Assembly: GCF_018223745.1 (NCBI RefSeq)
Contig: NZ_CP073653.1
Coordinates: forward strand, 1,417,001 to 1,481,000
Direction: 5' to 3'
Length of the DNA: 64,000 nt
Source: Clostridium beijerinckii
GTDB lineage: Bacteria > Bacillota > Clostridia > Clostridiales > Clostridiaceae
A program made the translations under genes and the position numbers. The notes under the pieces were generated by a model. That model ran no database searches. It had not been told where the DNA came from and was given only the letters and a program-made list of their open reading frames with translations. Below, in pieces: positions 55,153 to 63,961 of the stretch. The stretch's first letter is position 1, and each line of letters opens with the position of its first letter.

Positions 55153-56583
55153 ATGAGAAATTTATATAGCACACCTTTAAATTCAAGATACGCATCAAAG
55201 GAAATGAGCTTTATTTTTTCTGATGATATGAAGTTTACAACTTGGAGAAAATTATGGGTAGCTTTAGCAGAAGGAGAAAGAGAACTCGGATTAAATATAA
55301 CTGAGGAACAAATCAAAGAGTTAAAAGAACATATCAATGATATAAATTATGATGAGGCTGCTAAAAAAGAAAAAGAAGTTAGACATGATGTTATGAGTCA
55401 TGTATATGCATATGGTCTTCAATGTCCAAGCGCAAAGGGAATTATCCATTTAGGAGCTACATCTTGTTATGTTGGAGATAATACAGATATTATAATAATG
55501 AGAGATGCTTTAAATCTAATTAAAAATAAAATAGTTACAGTTCTAAATCATTTGAAAAATTTTGCACTAGAATATAAAGACATGCCAACATTAGGTTTTA
55601 CACATTTTCAACCAGCTCAATTAACTACAGTAGGAAAAAGAGCTACATTATGGATGCAAGATTTAGTAATGGATGTTGAAAATATAGACTTTTTATTATC
55701 AACATTAAAGCTTAGAGGTGTTAAGGGTACTACAGGTACTCAAGCTAGTTTTATGGAACTTTTTGATGGAGATGAAAATAAAGTTAAGTCTTTAGATAAA
55801 ATTGTTGCAGAAAAAATGGGATTTGAAAAAAGTTATGGAGTAACAGGCCAAACATACCCAAGAAAACTTGATTCTATTGTATTAAATACATTATCGGAAA
55901 TTGCTCAAAGTGCTTACAAATTTAGTAATGATTTAAGATTGCTTCAAAATATGAAGGAAATGGAAGAGCCATTTGAAAAAAATCAAATAGGATCATCAGC
56001 TATGGCATATAAGAGAAATCCTATGAGAAGTGAAAGAATAAGTGCATTAGCTAGATATGTAATAGTAGATGCATTAAATCCAGCAATTACAGCAGGAACT
56101 CAGTGGTTTGAAAGAACACTAGATGATTCAGCTAACAAGAGACTATCTGTAGCTGAAGGATTTTTAGCATTGGATGGAGTGTTAAATTTATACATAAATA
56201 TTGCTGAAAACATGGTAGTATATGATAAAGTTATAGCATCTCACGTGCAAAGAGAATTACCATTTATGGCTACTGAAAATATAATGATGGAAGCTGTGAA
56301 AAGAGGTAAGGATAGACAAGAATTACATGAACAAATTAGAGTGCACTCTATGGCTGCTGCTCAAAGAGTAAAAGGAGAAGGGTTAGATAATGACCTAATA
56401 GATAGAATAATAAATGATGATTCATTTGGCCTATCTAAGGAAGAAATTCTAGCAATTATAGATCCAAATAAGTTTGTTGGAAGAGCACCAAGTCAAGTTG
56501 TTGAGTTTATAGATGAATATGTAGATCCTATTATTAAGAATAATGAAGATGCATTAAAAATCAAGAGTGAGATAACTGTATAA
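55153..56583 (+). CDS. purB: Adenylosuccinate lyase
   Basis: PurB (476 aa) removes fumarate from SAICAR and from adenylosuccinate in purine synthesis. The fumarase-superfamily signature is SSAMAYKRNPMRSE. VRHDVMSHVYAYG carries a catalytic His, and HLGATSCYVGDNTD and GFTHFQPAQLTTVGKRA give the second. Length is that of the eukaryote-like long form common in clostridia. GTGTGGAGG precedes the ATG. It is alone, far from any pur operon in this window. Confidence 0.97.
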   Translation: MRNLYSTPLNSRYASKEMSFIFSDDMKFTTWRKLWVALAEGERELGLNITEEQIKELKEHINDINYDEAAKKEKEVRHDVMSHVYAYGLQCPSAKGIIHLGATSCYVGDNTDIIIMRDALNLIKNKIVTVLNHLKNFALEYKDMPTLGFTHFQPAQLTTVGKRATLWMQDLVMDVENIDFLLSTLKLRGVKGTTGTQASFMELFDGDENKVKSLDKIVAEKMGFEKSYGVTGQTYPRKLDSIVLNTLSEIAQSAYKFSNDLRLLQNMKEMEEPFEKNQIGSSAMAYKRNPMRSERISALARYVIVDALNPAITAGTQWFERTLDDSANKRLSVAEGFLALDGVLNLYINIAENMVVYDKVIASHVQRELPFMATENIMMEAVKRGKDRQELHEQIRVHSMAAAQRVKGEGLDNDLIDRIINDDSFGLSKEEILAIIDPNKFVGRAPSQVVEFIDEYVDPIIKNNEDALKIKSEITV

Positions 56584-56744
56584 CAATATAAACGTTAAAA
56601 TTAAGCATATATATAAATCAAAGAAATGAGATACATATTTATGAATATGTATTTGAAAGCTAACTGTTATAAATGAAAGTTCAAATTTATAATTTGAGTT
56701 CACGAACTTAGTTAACTTATTAAAAATTGATTTAATTATAAGTA
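56584..56744. other. Spacer after purB
   Basis: AT-rich, with no gene or clear element before the terminator. Confidence 0.5.
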
Positions 56745-56812
56745 AGGTTGCTAAGGATTAGCTTGCAAGATTAAAGTTGAAGCAAGCTGGTCCTTAATGC
56801 AACCTCTTTTTA
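56745..56812 (+). terminator. Long terminator downstream of purB
   Basis: AGGTTGC...GCAACCT encloses AAGGA/TCCTT and TAGCTTGC/GCAAGCT, giving an interrupted stem of about 20 bp, followed by CTTTTTAT. It lies 160 bp past the purB stop. Confidence 0.8.
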
Positions 56813-56920
56813 TGTGCTTTCAGAGTTATGTTTTGTAGTATTCAGGTAAACATGTATCTGACTTAGATTTATAGATATAATAATCATAAACTATACTTAA
56901 ACTATGAAGTATCTTCCAAC

Positions 56921-56991
56921 CAGAAACTGGAACAAAAGTATATTATTCATTTCGGTGAGTTATACGAATAAGTATAGATTATAGTGTTGGG
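56921..56991 (+). repeat. 70-bp dispersed repeat, forward copy
   Basis: Begins CAGAAACTGGAACAAAAG, continues TTCATTTCGGTGAG, and ends AGTATAGATTATAGT. The reverse complement recurs with few changes at 63893-63961. It lies just past the 3' end of the minus-strand amidase gene. Confidence 0.8.
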
Positions 56992-57032
56992 TTATCTATA
57001 TATGATCTGGAGTTTGAGATAGATATTGTATA

Positions 57033-58028
57033 TCAATCGAATTTTAAGGCTCTGAGTGTTGGATATCTGTTGGGATAAATTTGACTAAGAGGATAATTCA
57101 ATTTGTCATAACTATGACAGCAATAAAGACAGTCACCATTTTGAAGCCTATAAGTAATAAAGCCATTATGAAAATATCGTCCTATAGACGGAGTGTAAAA
57201 TTGAATTAAGCAGCCTCTATCTAATGATTTATCGTTTGGAAGCTTAGTGGCTTCTAATTTCGGCGTTATTAAGTATTGATATAGTTCTTCAACTCGAATC
57301 CAGGCATGAGTATATGGTTTCCAAGTTGCATTTTGACTGAAACCCCCAGCATGAATTATTTGAGACATAAAATTAGTACAATCCCCTCCGATGCCAGAAA
57401 ATGATTTGTATTCAGGATTATAATTTAATGAAAATCTTTCAGCATAATCGCAGGCATCTGTGACATTAAATTTGGAAGCTCTTTTTTCATCATGGTTATT
57501 AGTAGAAAGCCAGCTAGAAGCTATGAACATTTCAAATAATGAATCAATTGATGAAAGTTTATCCTTATATACATTTATGTTGCTGTTTTTATTGAAATTA
57601 CGGCTATTTACTAGGCTTGATAAATCAGTATTTAGGATATGTTCATATAAAAGTGGATTTTCTTCATTCTCTGCTATAAATTGTATTTTGCATTTGTCTT
57701 GCAAATACTCTAAAATGAGTATATATTCATTTATTGAAACTGAATTTATATTTTGAGGATAAGTTTTAACAATAAAAGAAGTCTTCAGAATCAGTTTAAC
57801 CTTAATAAAACTTGGAATTTGTTCTAGTATATTATATGCATAATCAAATTTATAGTCTTTAAATGAAGAGTTTAATTTTTTTGCCCATTCAAAGTTGAAT
57901 AATTTTTTTAGGTAAATTTCTTTTAATATGGTATCATCTAAATTATACTTATGTTTAGAAATTAAATTGATATTATTATAAGGCATTGATAGTAAAAAGG
58001 ATAAATTATATAAACTATTTGTTAGCAT
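57033..58028 (-). CDS. Putative amidase-domain protein
   Basis: The 331-residue product ends in an amidase-like domain of the Amidase_6 type (PF12671; about residues 185-331): YAERFSLNYNPEY, the cysteine motif GIGGDCTNFMSQIIHAGG, THAWIRVEELYQYL, and FHNGFITYR with the likely catalytic His, then LYCCHS. The N-terminal half has no recognised domain and no export signal, so it may act inside the cell, for instance in the spore or mother cell. The substrate is unknown. AAGGAAAC precedes the ATG on the minus strand. Confidence 0.75.
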   Translation of the reverse strand: MLTNSLYNLSFLLSMPYNNINLISKHKYNLDDTILKEIYLKKLFNFEWAKKLNSSFKDYKFDYAYNILEQIPSFIKVKLILKTSFIVKTYPQNINSVSINEYILILEYLQDKCKIQFIAENEENPLLYEHILNTDLSSLVNSRNFNKNSNINVYKDKLSSIDSLFEMFIASSWLSTNNHDEKRASKFNVTDACDYAERFSLNYNPEYKSFSGIGGDCTNFMSQIIHAGGFSQNATWKPYTHAWIRVEELYQYLITPKLEATKLPNDKSLDRGCLIQFYTPSIGRYFHNGFITYRLQNGDCLYCCHSYDKLNYPLSQIYPNRYPTLRALKFD

Positions 58029-58305
58029 ATAGTTTCCTTATTTAAAATTGTTATCATTAAATATGTTTATGAGGGAAATTATAGAAATGTGTTAATAAAT
58101 TCATTTTTTATAAAATTATTTGTTTGCATTACCTGATTGATAGTTTAATATGAGCTTTAGGCATAATCAAAAAATAACACTTCATTTATTTCGTATGCCT
58201 TAATGAACTAAAATTTTCAGAAAAATATATATTAAGATTGGTAATACCCTAGATAATAGATTAAAACAACAAAAATGTTTATAAAAATTTAAAAGTAGAT
58301 ACAAA
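58029..58305. other. Divergent spacer with a GGCATAA element
   Basis: No gene seen. It contains the 40-bp inverted element at 58160-58199. Confidence 0.5.
58160..58199. repeat. 40-bp GGCATAA palindromic element
   Basis: Starts GGCATAATCAAAAAATAAC and ends TTATTTCGTATGCC, imperfect inverted ends matching those of the 109-bp element at 10490-10598. Confidence 0.55.
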
Positions 58306-58325
58306 TATATTTAATATGTTATAAT
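58296..58325 (+). promoter_or_regulatory. Possible promoter for the TPR protein gene
   Basis: TAGATA (58296-58301) and consensus TATAAT (58320-58325) with 18-bp spacing, 160 bp before the start codon. Confidence 0.4.
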
Positions 58326-58487
58326 GTAATATGGACGAAAAAAGTAATGAACTTATAATATTTTTATAGAGAATATTGTAAATCTAAAATGAAAATTATA
58401 AATTTGGTGACTATACTTGCAAATTATAATTGTTGTAGGATAAAGTCAAATTTGTTAAAGATTTTTATAAAGGAGCTATAAGAAGAA

Positions 58488-59738
58488 ATGCAAGAATTAT
58501 CTAACGGAATAGCTAGCAAGTATGAAGAAATAATTGAAAAAATAAAGAGTTTTTCAGATGAATATCTCAATGAAGATTATAAGAATATTTGTGTTCTAGC
58601 AACAGAAACTTTATTTTTGAATTATGAAGAACAATTTAAAAAGGGGAAGAGCTTTTCATGGGGAGCAGGAATAGTGCATGCTATAGGAACTGCAAATAAC
58701 TTATTTGATTCAAAAGAAAAGCCATATATTAAAGTTGCTGACTTATATAAGGAGTTTGGTGTTAGTAGTAGTACAGGCTCTAGTAAATCAAAGGAAGTAA
58801 AAAGCTTATTAGATATATCAAAAGATAATAATAAATGGATAATAGGCGAAAATAAGGATGCAGAAGCTTCAGAAGGTACTATGCTAAAAGCTAAAGAAGA
58901 AGTTGCATTAACTATGAATGATAAAATAGAAGAGGATAAAGCTGTTAAGGATGAAACAAAAGTTCCTTTTAAATTTGCTGTCCATAAAGATTATATAATG
59001 GCTCAAAGAACTATTGAGTATGCATGGAGACAAAAGAATTATAAAAATAAAGCAAAATATGCAAAAGAAGCATTAGAAGTATATGAAGATTGTGCGGATG
59101 CATATATAATATTATCAAAAGATTCTAGTTTAAATAATAATCAGAGGACAGAACTTCTAGAAAAAGCAGTTAACGCAGCGAAGAATTTATTAAGAATAGA
59201 TGATTTGAAAAATGCACCGGCAGAGCTTCTTAGATTAAAGATAGCGAGGCAACTTTTCGGAGCTAAGTATAGTTTAGCGATTCATTTATGGGAAATTGGT
59301 GAAAAAGAAGCTGCAATAGAGAATGCTTTAGAAATCCTAGAGTATGATGAGAAAGATGAATTAGTGGTTAGAAGTTTAGTAGTTAATTGGCTTTTAATTG
59401 AGGAGAGATATGAACAACTAAAAAGCCTGCTAGAAAAATATGAAAAAGATAATTTGGCAGCTATACATTATAGTAGAGTAGCGTTATTATATAAGATTAA
59501 TGAAATTAAAGCGGCAGAAAGTGCTTTAAGAAGAGCATATAAGAGAAACCCGCATGTTATACCATACATATTAAAACAAAAAAGAGTTTCAAGTACCTTG
59601 CCTAATTTAATTAGATTTGGAAGCGAGGAAGAAGCTATGAAATATGCTAGCTTAGGTTTAGACATTTGGAATGATCCTAAGATGCTTCAATGGATTAAAG
59701 AAAAGAAGAAAGAATTCGATATCATAAATTTTAGCTAA
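58488..59738 (+). CDS. Uncharacterised DUF6398-like / TPR-repeat protein
   Basis: The 416-residue protein has two parts. The N-terminal 120 residues resemble DUF6398: FSWGAGIVHAIGTANNLFD followed by a helix-turn-helix-like segment DLYKEFGVSSSTGSSKSKEVKSLL. After an acidic linker, residues about 165-400 are helical repeats of TPR type (EALEVYEDCADAYIILSK, ALRRAYKRNPHVIPYIL), ending in LPNLIRFGSEEEAMKYASLGLDIW, a closing block seen in bacterial ST7-like TPR proteins. No signal peptide. Function unknown; it may be a scaffold or regulator. It has its own promoter and AAAGGAG site. Confidence 0.7.
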   Translation: MQELSNGIASKYEEIIEKIKSFSDEYLNEDYKNICVLATETLFLNYEEQFKKGKSFSWGAGIVHAIGTANNLFDSKEKPYIKVADLYKEFGVSSSTGSSKSKEVKSLLDISKDNNKWIIGENKDAEASEGTMLKAKEEVALTMNDKIEEDKAVKDETKVPFKFAVHKDYIMAQRTIEYAWRQKNYKNKAKYAKEALEVYEDCADAYIILSKDSSLNNNQRTELLEKAVNAAKNLLRIDDLKNAPAELLRLKIARQLFGAKYSLAIHLWEIGEKEAAIENALEILEYDEKDELVVRSLVVNWLLIEERYEQLKSLLEKYEKDNLAAIHYSRVALLYKINEIKAAESALRRAYKRNPHVIPYILKQKRVSSTLPNLIRFGSEEEAMKYASLGLDIWNDPKMLQWIKEKKKEFDIINFS

Positions 59739-59795
59739 TCACTTTACAAAGATAAAACTTCATGATATCATAGTTATTGTAAATTAAATAAAGAA

Positions 59796-59904
59796 ATCTT
59801 CGGGGTTGGGTGAAATTCCCTATCGGCGGTACAGCCCGCGAGCTTTAAAAAGCAGATTCGGTTAGATTCCGAAGCCGACAGTAAAGTCTGGATGAAAGAA
59901 GAGA
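59796..59904 (+). ncRNA. FMN riboswitch (RFN element)
   Basis: All conserved RFN blocks are present: CTTCGGGG, GGGTGAAATTCCC, CGGCGGTA, AGCCCGCGAGC, CAGATTCGGT, GATTCCGAAGCCGACAGT and AGTCTGGATG followed by AAGAAGAG closing the P1 stem. It lies upstream of ribD-ribE-ribBA-ribH and should turn them off when FMN is abundant. Confidence 0.97.
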
Positions 59905-59964
59905 GTAATGTTATAAATTATATTTAAAATTAAAGTTTTAAATGTTATTTGTTCGTATTTAAGT

Positions 59965-59997
59965 ACCCTGAATTTATTAGAATTCAGGGTTTTTTTA
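59965..59997 (+). terminator. Riboswitch-controlled terminator
   Basis: Perfect 10-bp stem ACCCTGAATT/AATTCAGGGT with a 6-nt loop, followed by seven T residues, 60 bp after the FMN aptamer. Confidence 0.85.
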
Positions 59998-60123
59998 TTA
60001 CAATATATTTTTAAGTTTGAAATTGTATAAGATTGATAGAACTGGCTTAAAATATATGCTGTAATATATAGGATAAATTTTAAAATTTTACTTGTATATA
60101 TAAATAATCATTACAATTTTTTA

Positions 60124-60160
60124 AAACTCCGAGGATTTGAATCCCGGAGTTTCTTTATTA
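60124..60160 (+). terminator. Second terminator-like hairpin in the rib leader
   Basis: AAACTCCG-GGATT pairs with AATCC-CGGAGTTT, with one bulged A, followed by CTTTATTATT. It lies 130 bp after the first terminator and 80 bp before ribD. Confidence 0.65.
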
Positions 60161-60239
60161 TTCATTAAATTATAATTCAACTAAGTATTTATAAGATTAT
60201 ATTATAGGAAATAGTATGAAAAATTGGAGATGATTAGTT

Positions 60240-61325
60240 TTGGATGAGAAGTACATGGAGATAGCTTTAGAATTAGCTAAAAGAGGAATAGGTAAAGTAA
60301 ATCCTAACCCACTAGTTGGAGCCGTTATAGTTAAAGACAATGAGATAATAGGAGAAGGTTATCATGAGTGCTATGGAGAAGCTCATGCAGAAAGAAATGC
60401 AGTGAAAAATGCAACAAAATCTGTGGAGGAAAGTACAATTTACGTCACACTAGAACCTTGTGCTCATTATGGAAAGACACCCCCATGCGTAGATTTAATA
60501 ATTGAAAAAAAGTTTAAAAGAGTAGTAATAGGTATGTTAGATCCCAATGAGCTAGTTTCTGGAAAAAGTGTGGAAAAGTTAAAACAGCATGGGATTGAAG
60601 TTGTAGTAGGTATTAAAGAAAACGAATGTAAAGAATTGAATGAGATTTTTATAAAGTATATAACATCAAAGATTCCATTTGTCATTTTGAAAAGTGGAAT
60701 GTCTATTGATGGGAAGATAGCAACTTATAGTGGAGAATCAAAATGGATTACATCTAAAGAATCTAGAGAAGATTCACAACACTTAAGAAATAGGTTTCAT
60801 TCGATTATGGTAGGTGTAAACACGGTAATTGAAGATAATCCTGAACTCACATGCAGAATCAACGATGGAAAGAAGTTAATCAGGATTATTGTAGATAGTA
60901 ATCTTAGAATCCCACTAGAGTCTAAAGTTCTCACAAATAGTGATAAAGCTGCAATAGTAGTAACTACTTTAAAATCAGATAAAGAAAAGAAAAAGAAATT
61001 AAGATCTATGGGCATTAAAGTTATAGAAGTGGCAGATAAAGATAATAGAGTTAATCTGAAAGAGCTGGTTAAGAGGGTTGGAGAAGAAGGAATAGATTCA
61101 ATACTTATAGAAGGTGGAGGAACTTTAAATTTTTCTGCATTAGAAGAGAGAATTGTAGATAAAGTAAGATTTTATATAGCACCTAAGATAATAGGTGGAC
61201 AAAGCAGCAGAAATAGTATAGCAGGAAAAGGCTTCTTTAAATTAGATGATGCAGTTAGATTAGAGGACATTAATTATAGAACGATTGGAGAGGACTTAGT
61301 ACTAGAAGGTTATGTTGCTAAATAA
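60240..61325 (+). CDS. ribD: Bifunctional pyrimidine deaminase/reductase RibD
   Basis: RibD (361 aa) deaminates and then reduces the pyrimidine intermediate of riboflavin synthesis. The deaminase half has the zinc site HAE (His49, Glu51) and Cys74 and Cys83 in LEPCAHYGKTPPC. The reductase half (about 145-361) has LKSGMSIDGKIAT, GESKWITSKESR, and SILIEGGGTLNFSAL. The start is a TTG with GGAGATG about 9 bp upstream; a later ATG at 60255 is possible. First gene of the rib operon. Confidence 0.97.
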   Translation: MDEKYMEIALELAKRGIGKVNPNPLVGAVIVKDNEIIGEGYHECYGEAHAERNAVKNATKSVEESTIYVTLEPCAHYGKTPPCVDLIIEKKFKRVVIGMLDPNELVSGKSVEKLKQHGIEVVVGIKENECKELNEIFIKYITSKIPFVILKSGMSIDGKIATYSGESKWITSKESREDSQHLRNRFHSIMVGVNTVIEDNPELTCRINDGKKLIRIIVDSNLRIPLESKVLTNSDKAAIVVTTLKSDKEKKKKLRSMGIKVIEVADKDNRVNLKELVKRVGEEGIDSILIEGGGTLNFSALEERIVDKVRFYIAPKIIGGQSSRNSIAGKGFFKLDDAVRLEDINYRTIGEDLVLEGYVAK

Positions 61326-61351
61326 GAGATGAAAGATATAAGGAGGAGAAG

Positions 61352-62002
61352 ATGTTTACTGGAATTATTGAAGAAGTTGGCGTGTTAGAGAAATTTAGCA
61401 CAGGTAATGGCTTTGGAGTTATGGAAATCAAGTGTAGTGAAGTTTTAAAGGAAACTAGAGTCGGAGATAGTATAGCCACCAATGGAGTTTGCTTAACAGT
61501 AAAAGAAAAATATTCAGATTCTTTTAAAGCAGAAGTGATGGGCGAAACTTTAGAGAAAAGTAACTTAGGAAATTTAAAGGCTGGAGATAAAGTAAACCTT
61601 GAAAGGGCATTGAGATTAAGCGATAGGCTTGGTGGTCATATTGTAAGTGGACATATAGATGGTGTTGGAAAAATAGTTTCCATAAAAGAAGAAAGTAATG
61701 GAACTTGGTTTACTATATCTGCACCTGAGGAGGTACTAAGATACATTATATATAAAGGATCAATTGGAATAGATGGAATAAGCTTAACTGTTGCTTATGT
61801 TGATGATGAAGTATTTAAGGTTTCTGTTATACCTCATACTATAGATAATACTATACTTTCATATAAAAAAGTTAATTCAAAGGTTAATTTGGAGTGCGAT
61901 TTAATTGGGAAATATGTGGAAAAGTTATTTGGTGGAAAAGAAAAAGAAGAAAATGAAAATAGCAATATTACAATGGAATTCCTAAGAAAAAATGGGTTTT
62001 AA
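61352..62002 (+). CDS. ribE: Riboflavin synthase alpha subunit
   Basis: The 216-residue enzyme dismutates two lumazines to riboflavin. Two repeated lumazine-binding barrels are visible: MFTGIIEEVGVLEKF, GDSIATNGVCLTV and LGGHIVSGHIDGVGKI, the last opening the second barrel, then GSIGIDGISLTVAYV. The C-terminus carries a short charged extension. AAGGAGGAG precedes the ATG; the order ribD-ribE-ribBA-ribH is the Firmicutes norm. Confidence 0.97.
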   Translation: MFTGIIEEVGVLEKFSTGNGFGVMEIKCSEVLKETRVGDSIATNGVCLTVKEKYSDSFKAEVMGETLEKSNLGNLKAGDKVNLERALRLSDRLGGHIVSGHIDGVGKIVSIKEESNGTWFTISAPEEVLRYIIYKGSIGIDGISLTVAYVDDEVFKVSVIPHTIDNTILSYKKVNSKVNLECDLIGKYVEKLFGGKEKEENENSNITMEFLRKNGF

Positions 62003-62066
62003 TCATATAAATCATCAGAATGAATTTTAAGTATATATAAAATACAAATTTAAGGAGCTGAGCATT

Positions 62067-63260
62067 ATGTTTAATAGTATAGAAGAGGCATTAAAGGATA
62101 TTAAAGAAGGGAAAATGATAATAATTGTAGATGACGAGGGAAGAGAAAATGAAGGAGATTTAGTAATTCCAGCAGAACTGGCTAATGGAGAAAATATTAA
62201 TTTTATGATTAAGTACGCGAGGGGACTTGTTTGTACGCCAGTGGAAGAAGAAATTGCAGTGAAACTTGGATTAAATCCAATGGTTGAAAAAAATACGGAC
62301 AACCATGAAACTGCTTTTACAGTATCCATAGATCATAAGGATACGACAACAGGCATATCAGCATTTGAAAGAGCTTATACAATAAACAAACTTGTAACTG
62401 CAAGTGAAGGCGATGACTTTAGACGACCAGGCCATGTATTTCCTTTGATAGCTAAGAATGGCGGAGTATTTGAGAGGATTGGACATACAGAGGCATCGGT
62501 AGATTTGGCAAAGCTTGCAGGATTTAAAGGTGCGGCAGTTATATGTGAAATAGTAAAAGACGATGGAACAATGGCAAGGCGTGATGATTTGATAAAGTTT
62601 GCTAAGGAGCATAACTTAAAGATAGTTACTATAGCTGATCTAGTTAAATACAGAAAAGAAGAACATTTAAGTGTCGTTATGGAAACGGAAGCTAATCTTC
62701 CAACTAAGTATGGGAATTTTAAAGTACTCGCATTTAAAGAAAAAGATTCCTCAAAATGTCATTTGGCTTTAGTCAAAGGAGATATTAAAAATAATGATGA
62801 ACCAATACTTGTTAGAGTTCATTCTGAATGTTTAACTGGAGATGCTCTAGGATCTAGAAAATGCGATTGTGGAGAACAATATGAAGCTTCGATGAGAATG
62901 ATAGCAAAAGAGGACTCAGGAATACTTCTGTATATGAGACAGGAAGGAAGAGGAATTGGCCTTTTAAATAAATTGAAAGCATATGCACTTCAAGATGAGG
63001 GATTGGATACAGTAGATGCAAATTTAGCTCTAGGATTTAGAGAAGACATGAGAGATTACAAAACAAGTGCTGACATGCTTAAGATTTTAGGGATAAAGAA
63101 TGTTAGATTAATTACTAATAACCCAGATAAAATAGAAGGATTAGAAAAAAATGATATAAAAGTTTCAGAAAGAGTTTCAATACAAATGCCTTTGAATGAA
63201 AATGATGAATTTTATTTAAAGACTAAAAAAGAAAGAATGAATCATTTGCTAAATATTTGA
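62067..63260 (+). CDS. ribBA: DHBP synthase / GTP cyclohydrolase II fusion RibBA
   Basis: RibBA (397 aa) supplies both riboflavin precursors. The N-terminal half (about 1-200) makes 3,4-dihydroxy-2-butanone 4-phosphate: VDDEGRENEGDLVIPAE, ARGLVC, and FRRPGHVFPLIAKNGG. The C-terminal half is GTP cyclohydrolase II with zinc cysteines in SECLTGDALGSRKCDCGEQ and RQEGRGIGLLNKLKAYALQD. Strong AAGGAG site. Confidence 0.98.
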   Translation: MFNSIEEALKDIKEGKMIIIVDDEGRENEGDLVIPAELANGENINFMIKYARGLVCTPVEEEIAVKLGLNPMVEKNTDNHETAFTVSIDHKDTTTGISAFERAYTINKLVTASEGDDFRRPGHVFPLIAKNGGVFERIGHTEASVDLAKLAGFKGAAVICEIVKDDGTMARRDDLIKFAKEHNLKIVTIADLVKYRKEEHLSVVMETEANLPTKYGNFKVLAFKEKDSSKCHLALVKGDIKNNDEPILVRVHSECLTGDALGSRKCDCGEQYEASMRMIAKEDSGILLYMRQEGRGIGLLNKLKAYALQDEGLDTVDANLALGFREDMRDYKTSADMLKILGIKNVRLITNNPDKIEGLEKNDIKVSERVSIQMPLNENDEFYLKTKKERMNHLLNI

Positions 63261-63427
63261 TGATCAAATTCTAATAACATGTTACTGCATTTAAAGTAAT
63301 ATTAGCTGAGATAAATTAGGTGGAATATTTGTGGTTATAAGTTCAATTAGTATTTAGTTTACATGTAGATCTAATTGAAGTTGATAAAAAATAAAATAAA
63401 TAATATAAAATATTGGAGGAAAAAATA

Positions 63428-63892
63428 ATGAATATATTTGAAGGAAATTTAGTTTCAGAAGGATTAAAATTTGGGATAGTAGTAGGAAGATTTAATGAAT
63501 TTATTGGAGGAAAACTTTTAGAAGGCGCAATAGACGGATTAAAGAGACATGGTGTGAAAGAAGAAGATATCGATATTGCATGGGTACCAGGTGCCTTTGA
63601 AATCCCACTAATTGCTAAAAAGATGGCTAAGAGCCCTAAATACGATGGAGTAATATGTTTAGGAGCAGTAATAAAAGGATCTACATCACATTATGACTAT
63701 GTTTGCTCAGAAGTATCCAAGGGAATTGCAAGTGTTTCTCTTGAAAGTGGAAAGCCAGTAATTTTTGGTGTTCTTACAACAAATACTATAGAACAAGCAA
63801 TTGAAAGAGCGGGAACTAAAGCTGGTAATAAAGGATATGAAAGTGCAGTTTCAGCTATCGAAATGGCGAATCTAATTAATACAATAGGATAA
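63428..63892 (+). CDS. ribH: 6,7-dimethyl-8-ribityllumazine synthase
   Basis: RibH (154 aa) condenses the two RibBA/RibD products into lumazine and usually forms 60-mer shells around RibE. Typical blocks: [49 protein letters not shown] with the active-site His, [24 protein letters not shown]. The ATG at 63428 follows TTGGAGGA by 7 bp. A 167-bp gap without clear terminator separates it from ribBA. Confidence 0.98.
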   Translation: MNIFEGNLVSEGLKFGIVVGRFNEFIGGKLLEGAIDGLKRHGVKEEDIDIAWVPGAFEIPLIAKKMAKSPKYDGVICLGAVIKGSTSHYDYVCSEVSKGIASVSLESGKPVIFGVLTTNTIEQAIERAGTKAGNKGYESAVSAIEMANLINTIG

Positions 63893-63961
63893 GCCAACTA
63901 TAATCTATACTTATGCGTATAGCTCACCGAAATGAATAATATACTTTTGTTCCAGTTTCTG
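63893..63961 (-). repeat. 70-bp dispersed repeat, reverse copy
   Basis: Reverse complement of 56921-56991 with a few substitutions. It starts right at the ribH stop codon. Both copies contain a short TATAC/GTATA stem. Confidence 0.8.
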
